DNA of 58,780 bases from an uncultured Desulfobacteraceae bacterium (GTDB lineage Bacteria; Desulfobacterota; Desulfobacteria; Desulfobacterales; UBA2174): NCBI GenBank assembly GCA_937982505.1, contig CALJLV010000119.1, positions 1-58,780 of the forward strand, written 5' to 3'. Positions 46,942-55,971 of the stretch are shown piece by piece. The position numbers and the translations under genes are program-made. The notes under the pieces were generated by a model. The model ran no database searches, was not told the DNA's origin, and was given only the letters and a program-made list of their open reading frames with translations. Each line of letters opens with the position of its first letter. Positions within the stretch are counted from its first letter, which is position 1.

Positions 46942-48222
46942 ATGCGCATCCTGCACGTCCTGAGCCAGCACCCCGAGGCCACCGGCAGCGGCATCTACGT
47001 CCGGGCCATGATCGTTGCGGCCGCCCGGCGCGGCCACCGCAATTACCTCCTGGCCGGGGTCTCGGGTCCCGACCCGCCCGCGATTCCCGAACTGCCCCCC
47101 CAGCGGTGCCGCTGGGTGCATTTCCAGGGCCCGGATCTGCCCTTCGCCGTGCCGGGCATGAGCGATGTGATGCCCTACCCCAGCACCCGCTTTGGCGATC
47201 TGGAGCCTGCCGCGATCGCCGCCTACCAGGCCGCCTTCGACCGCCGCCTGCGCGAAGCGGCGGCCGATTTCCGCCCCCACCTGATCCACAGCCATCACCT
47301 GTGGCTGGTCACCGCCCGGGCGCGCCGCCTCTTCCCGGACCTGCCCCTGGTGGCGAGCTGCCACGGCACGGATCTGCGCCAGTTCCGCCAGTGCCCCCAC
47401 CTGCGCTCCCGGGTGGCCGGGGCCTGCCGCCGCATCGACGCGGTCCTGGCGCTGAGCCGCATCCAGCGCGATGAAATCGCCGCGCTCTACGGCATCGCCC
47501 CCCGGCGCATTCATGTGGCCGGCGCCGGATACGATCCGGAGCGCTTTTTCCCGGCCCCCAAGCCCCCGCCCGATCCGGTGCGCCTCCTCTTTGCCGCCAA
47601 GCTGAGCCGCACCAAGGGCGCCGCCTGGCTGCTGCGGGCCCTGGCCAGAATCGAGGCCCCGGCCTGGCGCCTGACCCTGGCCGGCGAGGGCAGCGGCCCG
47701 GAGAAGGAGGAAATCCTGGGCCTGGCCCGGCCCCTGGGAAAACGGGTCGAGGTGCGGGGACTGATGGACCAGGCGGCCCTGGCCCGCGAGATGCGCCGGG
47801 CCCATGTCTTCGTGCTCCCCTCCTTTTTCGAAGGCCTGCCCCTGGTTCTGCTCGAGGCCCTGGCCAGCGGGTGCCGCCTGGTGGCCACGGCCCTGCCCGG
47901 GGTGCAGGAGCTGTTCGGCCCCATCGCCGATCCGGCCGTATGGCTGGTACCGTTGCCCCCCATGGCCGAAATCGACACCCCCGCCGCGGATGGCGCGGCC
48001 GATTTCGTCCAGCGTCTGGCCCAGGCCGTCGGCGGCCAGGCGCGAGCCGCCCTCCTGGAGCCCAGCCCGGATCTGACGGCCGTGGGTCCCTTGCTGGCGC
48101 GCTACACCTGGGACGGCGTTTTTAACGCGGTGGCGGGCGCTTATGAAGGGGCGCAACGCGAGGTCCATGAACCGGACCGGGGCGATGTCCCCCATGGGCA
48201 ACGAGACGCCACGCAAAGGTGA
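46942..48222 (+). CDS. GT4 family glycosyltransferase
   Basis: This 426-residue protein has a GT-B fold: N-terminal acceptor domain (MRILHVLSQHPEATGSGIYVRAM with the Gly-rich loop, HSHHLWLV, ASCHGTDLRQF) and C-terminal nucleotide-sugar domain (LLFAAKLSRTKGAAWLLRAL, and the E-x7-E motif in SFFEGLPLVLLEALASG). It belongs to the GT4 retaining family; sugar and acceptor are unknown. AGGGGGATACC precedes the ATG. The last 40 residues look like unstructured polar sequence. The stop overlaps the start of the following gene. No polysaccharide gene cluster surrounds it. Confidence 0.88.
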   Translation: MRILHVLSQHPEATGSGIYVRAMIVAAARRGHRNYLLAGVSGPDPPAIPELPPQRCRWVHFQGPDLPFAVPGMSDVMPYPSTRFGDLEPAAIAAYQAAFDRRLREAAADFRPHLIHSHHLWLVTARARRLFPDLPLVASCHGTDLRQFRQCPHLRSRVAGACRRIDAVLALSRIQRDEIAALYGIAPRRIHVAGAGYDPERFFPAPKPPPDPVRLLFAAKLSRTKGAAWLLRALARIEAPAWRLTLAGEGSGPEKEEILGLARPLGKRVEVRGLMDQAALAREMRRAHVFVLPSFFEGLPLVLLEALASGCRLVATALPGVQELFGPIADPAVWLVPLPPMAEIDTPAADGAADFVQRLAQAVGGQARAALLEPSPDLTAVGPLLARYTWDGVFNAVAGAYEGAQREVHEPDRGDVPHGQRDATQR

Positions 48223-48935
48223 CGAACGTGGAATCCCCCAAAGGCAGGTTCGTGTTGACCGCCGCCCTGGGCTTCCTGCTGGCCGCCGCTCCGGCCGGTG
48301 GATACCGGCAGCGGGTGATTTTGGGCATGCCGGCCGGAGACTGCACCCTTCAGGTCGAGATGGACGACGACTCCGGGTGCCTCGGGCTCCGGGTCCTTCC
48401 CCAGTCGGGTGGCTGCCGCGTCGCCGCCCACCAGATGGTCTCGGCCCTGAAAGCGGCCATGGGGCGCATCGCGGCGTCGCCATCCTCCGGGCAGGCGTGC
48501 ACCTCCCTGTTCATCGGCCGCCTGGTGGACTATCCGTGGCTTTCCGAGTACCTGGCCGAGACGGCCTGCCAGGATCCGGACTGGAATCGCGCCAGGGGCC
48601 GACCGAAAAACGGGGACATCCACCGCTACGTCGCCGGGGTGCTTTCCGGCACAGAGGTCCTCGCCACGATGCAGGCGGCCTTTGACGGAAGCGGCTACCG
48701 GGTGGCGGGCGCCAGCGTCGAAAAGGTCCTGGTGGGGGAACGGGCCGGCCGTTGCGGGAGTGCCGGAAGGGCCCGGCCGGCCCGGGTGCCCTTCGACGCC
48801 ATGGTCTGGTTCCGCCTGGACAAAGACTATCCGGCCGCCGGAATCAGGCCCCCCACACACGGGGCGGTTCGCCGGTCCGGCGCAGGATGGGATCGCATTT
48901 TGGATAAAACCGCGGCCGGTGAACTCCGGCAATAA
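48219..48935 (+). CDS. Hypothetical exported protein, 238 aa
   Basis: It starts at a GTG (48219) that overlaps the glycosyltransferase stop (GTGA); a GTG at 48228 is an alternative. Residues 10-26 are hydrophobic (FVLTAALGFLLAAAPAGG), a probable signal peptide. The mature part has several cysteines that could form disulfides (DCTLQVEMDDDSGCLGL, GGCRVAAHQ, QACTSLFIG, ETACQDP). No family is recognised. It ends 26 bases before the convergent VWA gene. The function is unknown. Confidence 0.6.
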   Translation: MTNVESPKGRFVLTAALGFLLAAAPAGGYRQRVILGMPAGDCTLQVEMDDDSGCLGLRVLPQSGGCRVAAHQMVSALKAAMGRIAASPSSGQACTSLFIGRLVDYPWLSEYLAETACQDPDWNRARGRPKNGDIHRYVAGVLSGTEVLATMQAAFDGSGYRVAGASVEKVLVGERAGRCGSAGRARPARVPFDAMVWFRLDKDYPAAGIRPPTHGAVRRSGAGWDRILDKTAAGELRQ

Positions 48936-48961
48936 CCGGCCGGGCGACACGAACCGGCGGC

Positions 48962-50155
48962 CTAGCGGCGGATCATCAGGTGGGTGACCGCCTTTTCCAG
49001 CCCGTCCAGGGAGAGCTCGAACATGGGGAAAATCCGTCCAATGGCGCCGATGGTCTGGGTGTAGCCCCACATCCGCTCGGCGACGGGATTGAGCCAGCAG
49101 CAGCGGGGAAAGGTCCGGGCCAGGGTGTTGAGCTGGACGATGCTCGGCTGGCCGCTGCGTTCGGTGATGTAGATCGATCCGTCGGTGGCCATGAGCTCGT
49201 AGGGGGCCATGGAGGCGTCGCCGAGCATGATCAGGCGGGTCTGGGGATCGTAGCGGGCGAACTCGGCCACCGGGTGGGGCTGGCGGTGGCGCGCGGCGTC
49301 GCGCCAGACCGTGTCGTAGACCGTGTTGTGGAAGAAGAAGGTCTTGAGCTCCTTGAACTGGGCCCGGGCGTAGTCGAAGAGGGTCTGGACCACCGGAATG
49401 TAGGGATCCATGGACCAGCCCCCGTTGTCGATCATCAGGATCACCTTGAGCCGGTCCTTGAGGCCGCGCGAAAAGACGATCTCGATCTCTCCGGCGTTCT
49501 TCATGGTCTGGTAGATGGTGGCGTCCACGTCCACCCGGTCCTTGGGGCCGGCCGGCACCATGTGGCGCAGCCGCTTGAGGGCCTCGCCGATGAGGGCCTC
49601 GGTGAGCGGCCCGCCCCGGGCGTAGTCCCGGTAGCGCCGCTCCAGGGCCACCTTGACGGCGCTCTTGCCCCGGGAGACCCCGCCCACCCGCATGCCGCCG
49701 GGATGGCGGCCCGAATGGCCCACCGGGGAGGTCCCCCCGGTGCCGATCCAGCGGCTGCCCCCGTCGTGGCGCCCCTTCTGTTCGGCCAGACGCTGCTTGA
49801 AGTACTCGATGAGCTCGTCGGGGGTCAGGCGGCTCAGCTCGCCCGGATCCATCCCCAGGGCCTCGGCCACGGTCTTAGGATCCGCCAGCCACTGTTCCAG
49901 CAGCAGCCGGGCCATCTCGTCCACCTCGAAGCCCTCCTCGGCCGGCAGCTCGGCCCCCTGGAACTGGTGGGCGAAGACCTGGTCGAAGAGATCGAAGTAG
50001 CGCTCGCTTTTGACCAGGATGGCCCGGGCCGCGGTGTAAAAATCGTCCAGGCTCTGGACCAGCCCGGCCTCCAGGGCCCGGTGCAGGGTGAGAAAGGCCG
50101 TGGGGCTCACCGGCACGCCCTGGTCCTTGAGTTTGTAAAAAAATTCCACAAACAT
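48962..50155 (-). CDS. CoxE-like protein with a von Willebrand A domain
   Basis: This 397-residue protein is probably the partner of the MoxR ATPase gene directly upstream; together they form a CoxD/CoxE-like chaperone pair that in other bacteria assembles metal cofactors or activates enzymes. The N-terminal half is helical; the linker RHDGGSRWIGTGGTSPVGHSG is Gly-rich. The VWA domain starts at KVILMIDNGGWSMDPYIP; the MIDAS reads D-N-G-G-W-S-M in place of the canonical DxSxS or the family's DxGGSM, with a Trp inserted. The rest of the fold (FKELKTFFFHNTVYDTVW, LIMLGDASMAPYELM) is typical. It is cytoplasmic. It ends in TAG. Confidence 0.85.
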   Translation of the reverse strand: MFVEFFYKLKDQGVPVSPTAFLTLHRALEAGLVQSLDDFYTAARAILVKSERYFDLFDQVFAHQFQGAELPAEEGFEVDEMARLLLEQWLADPKTVAEALGMDPGELSRLTPDELIEYFKQRLAEQKGRHDGGSRWIGTGGTSPVGHSGRHPGGMRVGGVSRGKSAVKVALERRYRDYARGGPLTEALIGEALKRLRHMVPAGPKDRVDVDATIYQTMKNAGEIEIVFSRGLKDRLKVILMIDNGGWSMDPYIPVVQTLFDYARAQFKELKTFFFHNTVYDTVWRDAARHRQPHPVAEFARYDPQTRLIMLGDASMAPYELMATDGSIYITERSGQPSIVQLNTLARTFPRCCWLNPVAERMWGYTQTIGAIGRIFPMFELSLDGLEKAVTHLMIRR

Positions 50156-50332
50156 AAATGGTTTCGTCCTCTGACCCCGCGCCCGTTATCGACGGGCGAC
50201 GCGCTTCGATCGAACTTCGAGGGGCGGCGCAACCATCGAAAACATTTATATGGGAAATGCGTTGGGCCAAATCAATGAAGCGGCATCCCCCAAAATTCAT
50301 GCCTTCGGCGGGATTCAATTTCTCCGTTTCCG

Positions 50333-51181
50333 CTAGAAGAGCCGCCGGCGATTGACCGCGGCCGTGGCGCGGTCGGTATCCCCGCTTTTCTTGAACAGTA
50401 CCCCTAGAAAAGGGATATCCCCCTTGGCCAGGCTCTTGGGATGAAAATCCGCGTCGGCCTGCAGGGCCCGGATCCAGTTGACCAGTTCGCGGGTGGCGGG
50501 CTTTTTTTCCACCCCGTCGATCTCCCGGAGCCGGTAGAAGGTCTCCACGGCCCCGTCCAGCAGTTGGGTGTCGATCTCGGGAAAGTGGACCCGGAGGATC
50601 TTTCGCATCATCTTGGGATCCGGAAAGGCGATGTGGTGAAAGTTGCACCGGCCCAGGAAAGGGTCGGACAGGTCCTTCTTGGCGTTGGAGGTGATGACGA
50701 TCACCGGCCGGTGCCGGGCCCGGATGGTCTTGTCGATCTCGATGATGTCGAACTCCATCTGGTCGAGCACATCGAGCATGTCGTCCTGGAAGTCGGTGTC
50801 GGCCTTGTCGATCTCGTCGATGAGCAGCACGGTGCGCCGTTCGGCGGTGAAGGCCTGGCCGATCTTGCCCATCTTGATGTAGTCCTCGATGTGGCTCACG
50901 TCCCGCTTCGAGTCGCCGAAGCGGCTGTCGTTGAGCCGCGTCAGGGTATCGTACTGGTAGAGGGCCTCGATGAGCTTCATGCTCGACTTGACGTTGAGCA
51001 CGATGAGCGGCATCTGGAGGCTCTCGGCGATGGCATGGGCCAGCATGGTCTTGCCCGTGCCCGGTTCCCCCTTGAGCAGCAGGGGCATTTCCAGGGCCAT
51101 GGAGATGTTGACGATGCGCGCCAGTTCGTCGTCCAGGACGTAGCGCGCCGCGCCGGAAAAGGAAGTTTCACTCTGGATCAT
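50333..51181 (-). CDS. MoxR-family AAA+ ATPase
   Basis: This 282-residue AAA+ protein has Walker A GEPGTGKTMLA, Walker B VLLIDEIDKAD, sensor 1 VIVITSNAKKDL and the second-region arginine of the lid. It forms hexamers that use ATP to remodel partner enzymes. AAGGACATGCC precedes the ATG at 51181; the frame is open far upstream but only in shadow of the MetE-like gene. The VWA protein gene follows after 177 bases (50156-50332) with nothing recognisable in the gap. The client enzyme of the pair is not obvious from the neighbours. It ends in TAG. Confidence 0.9.
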   Translation of the reverse strand: MIQSETSFSGAARYVLDDELARIVNISMALEMPLLLKGEPGTGKTMLAHAIAESLQMPLIVLNVKSSMKLIEALYQYDTLTRLNDSRFGDSKRDVSHIEDYIKMGKIGQAFTAERRTVLLIDEIDKADTDFQDDMLDVLDQMEFDIIEIDKTIRARHRPVIVITSNAKKDLSDPFLGRCNFHHIAFPDPKMMRKILRVHFPEIDTQLLDGAVETFYRLREIDGVEKKPATRELVNWIRALQADADFHPKSLAKGDIPFLGVLFKKSGDTDRATAAVNRRRLF

Positions 51182-51224
51182 GGCATGTCCTTGTTTCAGG
51201 TCTGATGACGAAGTCCGTACTTGT

Positions 51225-52304
51225 TTAGCGCAGGTATCTGGCCCGCAGGGCCGCCGAAACCCCGGAGGCCAGCGCGAGGATCCGCTCGGCCCTGGCGGCG
51301 GACAGGGCGCCGGTGCCGCAGGCCGGGGTGATGAGCACCTGATCCGCCAGGCGCCCCCGGTCCACCCCGAGGCGTTCCAGGGCCGCGGCCTGTTCCTCCC
51401 ACCGGGCCACCAGCCCGGCGACGGTGGCACCGTCGATGTCCGCCGGATCCAGGGTGGGCACGATGCCCCAGGCCAGGATCCGGCCGGCGGCGAAAAAGGC
51501 GCGGATCTGTTCGGGATAGAGCACAAAGCGATCGAAGTAGGCAAAGGCGTCGAAATTGACCACATCCACCCCGGTATCCATCACCAGGCCCCAGTCGGTG
51601 TTGGCGCAGACGTGGATCCCGGCCAGGGCGCCCTCGGCGTGCACGGCGGCGACGATCTCGGAGAGGGTCTCGGCCACGTCCGCGCGCGAAACGCTGATGA
51701 ATTCCGAACTGCCGAACCCGGCCAGGCCCGGCTCGTCGATGAAGACCATGACCGGCGCCCCGGCCAGGTCCCCCAGGACGCGCGCCTGCCAGCGGGCGTT
51801 GAGGCCCAGCAGCTTGACCAGCACGTCCCGCAACTGGGGATCGTAGAAGATGGGCCGCCCCCGGGCGTCCTTCACCGCGGTGCCCAGGGAAAAGGGCCCG
51901 GCGATCTGCCCCTTGACCGCCAGGGGCCGGGGCGAAAGCCCGGGCAGCCGCTGGCAGAGGGCGAAAAAGCCCCGGGCATTGCGGGCGGTGAGGGTAAACC
52001 GCGGATCCGGTTCCCCGGGCCAGGCCGCTTCGGCCCGCAGGTAGGCCTCGTAAAAGGCGAGCACGGCGGCGTCGAAATCGGCAGCGCCGGTTTCCAGCAC
52101 CACCCGGGCCGGGTTGCCCCCGTAGCCCGGAAGCCCGGCGGCGAACTGGGCCACGAAGCTCTCCTCGGGATGGACCGGAAGCTGGGGCCAGACGGGCACC
52201 CGGGGGGCGTGGGCCAGGACCAGGTCCACGGCCTGGCGCGCATCGGCCAGGGGCAGGCTGCCGATGAGGGTGGTGTTCAGGGCGGCGCGAAAGGATACGG
52301 TCAT
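51225..52304 (-). CDS. MetE/UroD-type TIM-barrel methyltransferase-like protein
   Basis: This 359-residue protein resembles the C-terminal catalytic domain of cobalamin-independent methionine synthase (MetE) and related zinc methyltransferases: SLPLADARQAVDLV and TTLIGSLP at the N-terminus (the MetE TTTVGS-like strand), LAVKGQIAGPFSLG, IDEPGLA, and the zinc-site region with HVCANTDW and PACGTGALS. The substrate is unknown: homocysteine or another thiol, perhaps with a corrinoid donor. The ATG at 52304 begins MTVSFRAAL. It is 43 bases upstream of the MoxR gene, so the three form an operon. It might serve the corrinoid system in trans, but nothing in the sequence shows it. Confidence 0.8.
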   Translation of the reverse strand: MTVSFRAALNTTLIGSLPLADARQAVDLVLAHAPRVPVWPQLPVHPEESFVAQFAAGLPGYGGNPARVVLETGAADFDAAVLAFYEAYLRAEAAWPGEPDPRFTLTARNARGFFALCQRLPGLSPRPLAVKGQIAGPFSLGTAVKDARGRPIFYDPQLRDVLVKLLGLNARWQARVLGDLAGAPVMVFIDEPGLAGFGSSEFISVSRADVAETLSEIVAAVHAEGALAGIHVCANTDWGLVMDTGVDVVNFDAFAYFDRFVLYPEQIRAFFAAGRILAWGIVPTLDPADIDGATVAGLVARWEEQAAALERLGVDRGRLADQVLITPACGTGALSAARAERILALASGVSAALRARYLR

Positions 52305-52496
52305 CAGGGGTCTCGCTTTCGGCAAAGGGCCAAATCCGTTGGGCGCCATGAAGCTAACACGCACCCGCGGCGTTGACAACCGGGCGTTGCGCCGCTGGCC
52401 CCCGAGACCGGTTGGCCACCGCGGCTGAACGCCGGGAAGGGGTGCCCCGCGCGCGTCTTCAGTTGGCGGGACCCCGGCGACCGCGCGGCTGTCCGC

Positions 52497-52525
52497 TTGA
52501 CTTGGGGGGCAAAGGGAAGTAAAAA
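52497..52525 (+). promoter_or_regulatory. Predicted promoter of the FmdB-type genes
   Basis: TTGACT (52497-52502) and TAAAAA (52520-52525) are separated by exactly 17 bases, about 90 bases before the first zinc-ribbon gene. The rest of the 236-bp gap 52380-52615 is GC-rich and holds no gene that I can see. Confidence 0.45.
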
Positions 52526-52615
52526 ATCAGATTCGTCCAGCCCGCCCGGAACAGGGGGGCCGGATCGAGGCAACGACGCATCCAGGTTTCTGTTTCCGCC
52601 ACACGAGGACGATCC

Positions 52616-52822
52616 ATGCCCATCTACGAGTACCAGTGCAACCAGTGCCGGTGCCGCTTTGAGACCCTGGTGCTGCCCGGCGACCGGGAGCTTCCCGCCT
52701 GCCCCGCCTGCTGCGGGCAGGACGTGCGCAAGCTGATCTCGGCCGGCAGCGCGCGGCCCCACGGGATCCCCAGCGGCGGGGGCGGTTTCAAGCCGCCCAA
52801 ATGCGTGCCCTCCAAGGGCTGA
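52616..52822 (+). CDS. FmdB family zinc ribbon protein, first copy
   Basis: This is a 68-residue protein with the FmdB/putative regulatory zinc ribbon (MPIYEYQCNQCRCRFETL...PACPACCGQDVRKLIS): four cysteines in two CxxC motifs bind zinc. The C-terminal tail is Gly/Pro-rich (GIPSGGGGFKPPKCVPSKG) with an extra Cys. FmdB was proposed as a regulator of formamidase in a methylotroph, but most members have no known role. The start is clear from the family N-terminus MPIYEY; no strong ribosome binding site is visible (CGAGGACGA). Confidence 0.85.
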   Translation: MPIYEYQCNQCRCRFETLVLPGDRELPACPACCGQDVRKLISAGSARPHGIPSGGGGFKPPKCVPSKG

Positions 52823-52908
52823 GGGATCTGATGCCTGACCGCCGGGACGCGGTCGACGCCATACTGAACCGGGAATCGGATCTCCCGGGACAAAAGGAAT
52901 CCAGTGCC

Positions 52909-53091
52909 ATGCCAGTCTACGAATTCAAATGCCGCTGCGGTCATGTCGCCGAAGAACTCGTGCGCATGGGAACCGAAACCATCAAGTGCCCCGCCTGCGG
53001 CGCCCGGGCCGAAAAAATCATCTCCTCGTGCAGCTTCGCCCTCAAGGGCGGCGGCTGGTACGCCGACGGCTACGCCGCCAAGAAGCGCTGA
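52909..53091 (+). CDS. FmdB family zinc ribbon protein, second copy
   Basis: This is a 60-residue zinc ribbon protein (MPVYEFKCRCGHVAEELV...IKCPACGARAEKIIS) with three or four zinc-ligating cysteines: CRC and CPAC; the first knuckle reads C-R-C rather than CxxC. The C-terminus ends GGGWYADGYAAKKR, the typical tail of the FmdB-like family. AAAAGGAATCC precedes the ATG at 52909. It follows the first copy after 86 bases, so the two look like an old tandem duplication. It converges on the next gene, with a small CCCGC/GCGGG hairpin (53091-53104) in the gap. Confidence 0.85.
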   Translation: MPVYEFKCRCGHVAEELVRMGTETIKCPACGARAEKIISSCSFALKGGGWYADGYAAKKR

Positions 53092-53109
53092 CCCGCTTTT
53101 GCGGGCCGG

Positions 53110-53481
53110 TCACTTGACGCGCCGGAGCCGCCCCCTGTCCCGGCGCCAGCGGTCCAGTTCCGCCAGGGTCGCCAGCAGGTCGCAGCACAAGGGGCGAAAG
53201 GTGCGCACGTGCCCTTCGGCCCGCGGATCCAGGGCCCGGCGGTAAAAGACGAACAGGGTGCCGGCCTCCGGACGGCACAGCAGTTCCAGACAGCCCACCA
53301 TCCTGGCGGCCGTCTCGTGGTAGGCCCCGATGTCCAGGGTCCCGAAGGCCACCTGGGCCGCATCCCGCCGCAGCCTCCCATAGGCCTCCCGGTGGCGCGC
53401 CACCGCCCGCGCCGAAGACGCCAGCGCCGCCTCATGGCGCCGTCGCAGTTCATCCAGGCTGGAATCCGGCGACAGGTTCAT
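53110..53481 (-). CDS. Hypothetical protein, 123 aa, helical
   Basis: This protein is predicted mostly alpha-helical, rich in Arg, Ala and Leu, with no signal peptide. No family is recognised. GGAGG lies eight bases upstream of the ATG at 53481, which decides the start over a GTG at 53490 that overlaps the ribosome binding site. It follows the helicase gene after 63 bases on the same strand and may be co-transcribed with it; a role in repair would be guesswork. Confidence 0.6.
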   Translation of the reverse strand: MNLSPDSSLDELRRRHEAALASSARAVARHREAYGRLRRDAAQVAFGTLDIGAYHETAARMVGCLELLCRPEAGTLFVFYRRALDPRAEGHVRTFRPLCCDLLATLAELDRWRRDRGRLRRVK

Positions 53482-53544
53482 CCGAAACACCTCCTCAACA
53501 GGACGAAATGAGGCCGGCGCCGACCGGCAAACGAAGCCACCGGC

Positions 53545-55926
53545 TTATGGCGCCCCCGAGGCGCGCCAGAATTCGGCCAGTGCCTCGGCCAGCCCATGGA
53601 TCCGGCTGACGATACGCGGCTGCCAGTGGGGCGGCAGCAGACGGCGGTAGGCGCCGCGGCCGTAGCGGGCATCGATGAGCACCACCACCCCCCGGTCGCT
53701 GGCCGAGCGGATCACCCGCCCGGCGGCCTGCAGGACCCGGTTGAACCCCGGAAAACGGTAGGCGAAGTCGAACCCGGCTCCGCCTTCGCCGTCGAAAAAG
53801 CGCCGGATCTCTTCCCGCTCGGGGCAGATGGCCGGCAGCCCGACCCCCACCACCACGGCCCCGGTGAGCCGCTCGCCGCGAAGGTCGATCCCTTCGCCGA
53901 ACACCCCGCCCATCACGGCAAAACCGACCCGGGTCTCCCGGGGCGTTTCGGGAAACCAGTCGAGAAAGGCCTCCCGGTCCGCGTCCGCCATGCCCGGGGT
54001 CTGGCAGCGGACGGCGACACCGGGCCAGCGGTGGGCAAACACGGCATGGATCTGTTCCAGGTAGGCATAGGAGGGGAAAAAGACCAGATAGTTGCCGGTG
54101 CGCGCCCGAACCACGGCGCCGGTGGCCTCGACCACCGTCTCTGCCGTATGCGGCCGGTCCCGGTAGCAGGTGGAGACCGAGGAGAGCACGAAAAGACCGA
54201 AATGCTCCCGGGGAAAGGGCGAGGGCAGGCGGCAGTGGGCCGTCTGCGGCGGCAGGCCGAAAAGGGCCGTGAAATAGGCCATCGGGGCCAGGGTCGCCGA
54301 AAACAGCACCGCCGCGGGGCACCCGGCCAGGGTCGCTGCCAGTCCAGGAGACGGATCCAGGCAGAAGAGCCGCACCTGGACATCTCCGGCCTCGCGGGTC
54401 GCGAGGGTCACGTAACGCCGGTCAAAACCGTCTCCCACCCGCGCGAAGGCCAGCATCTGGAAGTAGAGGTCCATCAGGGACGCACGCCAGGGGGCGTCGC
54501 CGTGGCGGATCAGGGCCGCCTCGCCGAGCCTCAAGGCGCCCCGCAGTTCGGCCAGCAGCGCCTCGGGCGCCGCCTGGGACACGGTGGCTTCGTCCGCCTC
54601 CAGGGCCGCGGTGATGGCGCGGCCGACCCGACCCAGACTCCGGTAGAGCGTCGCCGCGGCCGTTTTCACCTCCCGGCGCACCGCGGACACCGCCTCGCGC
54701 CCCATGGCGGCCGAATACATCTCGCGCCCCCGGTCCACCAGATTGTGGGCCTCGTCCACCAGCAGCAGGGTGCGCGCCCCGGCATCGGCCTCGAACAGGG
54801 CGCCCAGCCGCACCCGCGGATCGAAGACGTAGTTGTAATCGCCGATGATCCCGTCCACCTGGTCGGCCAGGCTCAGGGAAAAGGCGAAGGGGCAGACCTC
54901 GTGGCCGCGGGCCAGGGCTTCGATCCGCTCCCGGGTCAGGGCCTCCTCGCCCAGGGCGGCATCCAGGGCGCGGCCCAGCCGGTCGAAATGGCCCCGCGCG
55001 AAGGGGCACTGCTCCGGGCCGCAGACCGCCTGGGGCGCAAAGCAGATCCGCTCCTTGGCCGTCAGGCTCAGGACCCGGAAAAAAAGCCCGGCCGACCGCA
55101 GCCGGGCCAGGGCCTCTTCGGCCGCCAGGCGTCCGGTGGTGCGGGCCGTGAGGAAAAAGACCCGCTCCACCAGCCCCTGGCCCACGGCCTTGACGGCCGG
55201 GAACCAGGCGCCCATGGTCTTGCCGATCCCGGTGGGGGCCTGGACCATCAGGGGGCGGCCGTGGCGCGCGGCGCGAAACACGGCCACGGCCATCTCGCGC
55301 TGGCCGGGGCGGAACCGGCCGAAGGGAAAAGCGAGGGGCCCGATGGCGGCGTCGCGCCGGGCGCGCAGGGCCATCAACCTCCGGGCCCAGGCCATGTAGC
55401 GGTCCACCACCGCCTGAAAGAAGGCCGCCAGGGAGGCGCGGCTCTCGATGCGGCGCACCTCCTGGAGACGGCCGGTCTCGATCTGATAATAGGTCACCTG
55501 GACGCCCACCTGTGCCAGGCCGCGCTCCTGGGCCAGCAGATGGGCATAGAGACGGGCCTGGCCCCAGTGGACCGGATTTTCGGCCGCCGCGGCCTCCTGG
55601 GGCGGCTGGAGAGTGGTCTTGATCTCCTCGACCACCACGATGCCATCCCGATCGAAGACCCCGTCGATGCGCCCGCCGACCCTGAGTACCAGATCCTCGG
55701 TGTCCACCCGCCCGGAGACGGGCACTTCGGGCTCATAGCCGCCGGGCCGGGAGGACTGGACCCGCCGGTGGCCGGCGATCCCTTCCTGGGCCCGCACCGC
55801 GCCCAGGAAATGGAAGCTCAGATCCCCGCTATGGAGCACCTGCTCGGCCAGGGCGCGCACCGCCACCGCCATTTCGGGCCTGGCCGGGATCCTGTCGGGG
55901 CTGGCTTCCATCAATTCGACGGCCAT
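53545..55926 (-). CDS. Nuclease-helicase: PD-(D/E)XK domain fused to an XPD/DinG-type helicase
   Basis: This 793-residue protein acts on DNA. The N-terminal domain is a RecB/Cas4-like nuclease: GRIDGV with Asp88, VVVEEIKTT with Glu101-Lys103, and WGQARLYAHLLA with Gln123. The helicase has Walker A QAPTGIGKT (231-237), the four Fe-S cysteines at 295, 302, 307 and 345, Walker B DEAH (391-394), and the C-terminal motifs VFFPSYAYLEQ, VMGGVFGEGIDLRG and QAAGRVIRS. This is the XPD-type superfamily 2 helicase (5'-3'). The combination is known in bacterial DinG/XPD relatives. No start signal is strong; ATG 55926 begins the nuclease domain at once. Role: DNA repair or replication-fork processing, by inference. 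Confidence 0.88.
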   Translation of the reverse strand: MAVELMEASPDRIPARPEMAVAVRALAEQVLHSGDLSFHFLGAVRAQEGIAGHRRVQSSRPGGYEPEVPVSGRVDTEDLVLRVGGRIDGVFDRDGIVVVEEIKTTLQPPQEAAAAENPVHWGQARLYAHLLAQERGLAQVGVQVTYYQIETGRLQEVRRIESRASLAAFFQAVVDRYMAWARRLMALRARRDAAIGPLAFPFGRFRPGQREMAVAVFRAARHGRPLMVQAPTGIGKTMGAWFPAVKAVGQGLVERVFFLTARTTGRLAAEEALARLRSAGLFFRVLSLTAKERICFAPQAVCGPEQCPFARGHFDRLGRALDAALGEEALTRERIEALARGHEVCPFAFSLSLADQVDGIIGDYNYVFDPRVRLGALFEADAGARTLLLVDEAHNLVDRGREMYSAAMGREAVSAVRREVKTAAATLYRSLGRVGRAITAALEADEATVSQAAPEALLAELRGALRLGEAALIRHGDAPWRASLMDLYFQMLAFARVGDGFDRRYVTLATREAGDVQVRLFCLDPSPGLAATLAGCPAAVLFSATLAPMAYFTALFGLPPQTAHCRLPSPFPREHFGLFVLSSVSTCYRDRPHTAETVVEATGAVVRARTGNYLVFFPSYAYLEQIHAVFAHRWPGVAVRCQTPGMADADREAFLDWFPETPRETRVGFAVMGGVFGEGIDLRGERLTGAVVVGVGLPAICPEREEIRRFFDGEGGAGFDFAYRFPGFNRVLQAAGRVIRSASDRGVVVLIDARYGRGAYRRLLPPHWQPRIVSRIHGLAEALAEFWRASGAP

Positions 55927-55971
55927 GAAATGGATCTCAAGAAACCCGGCAATGGGATTTTCGGAATCTGG

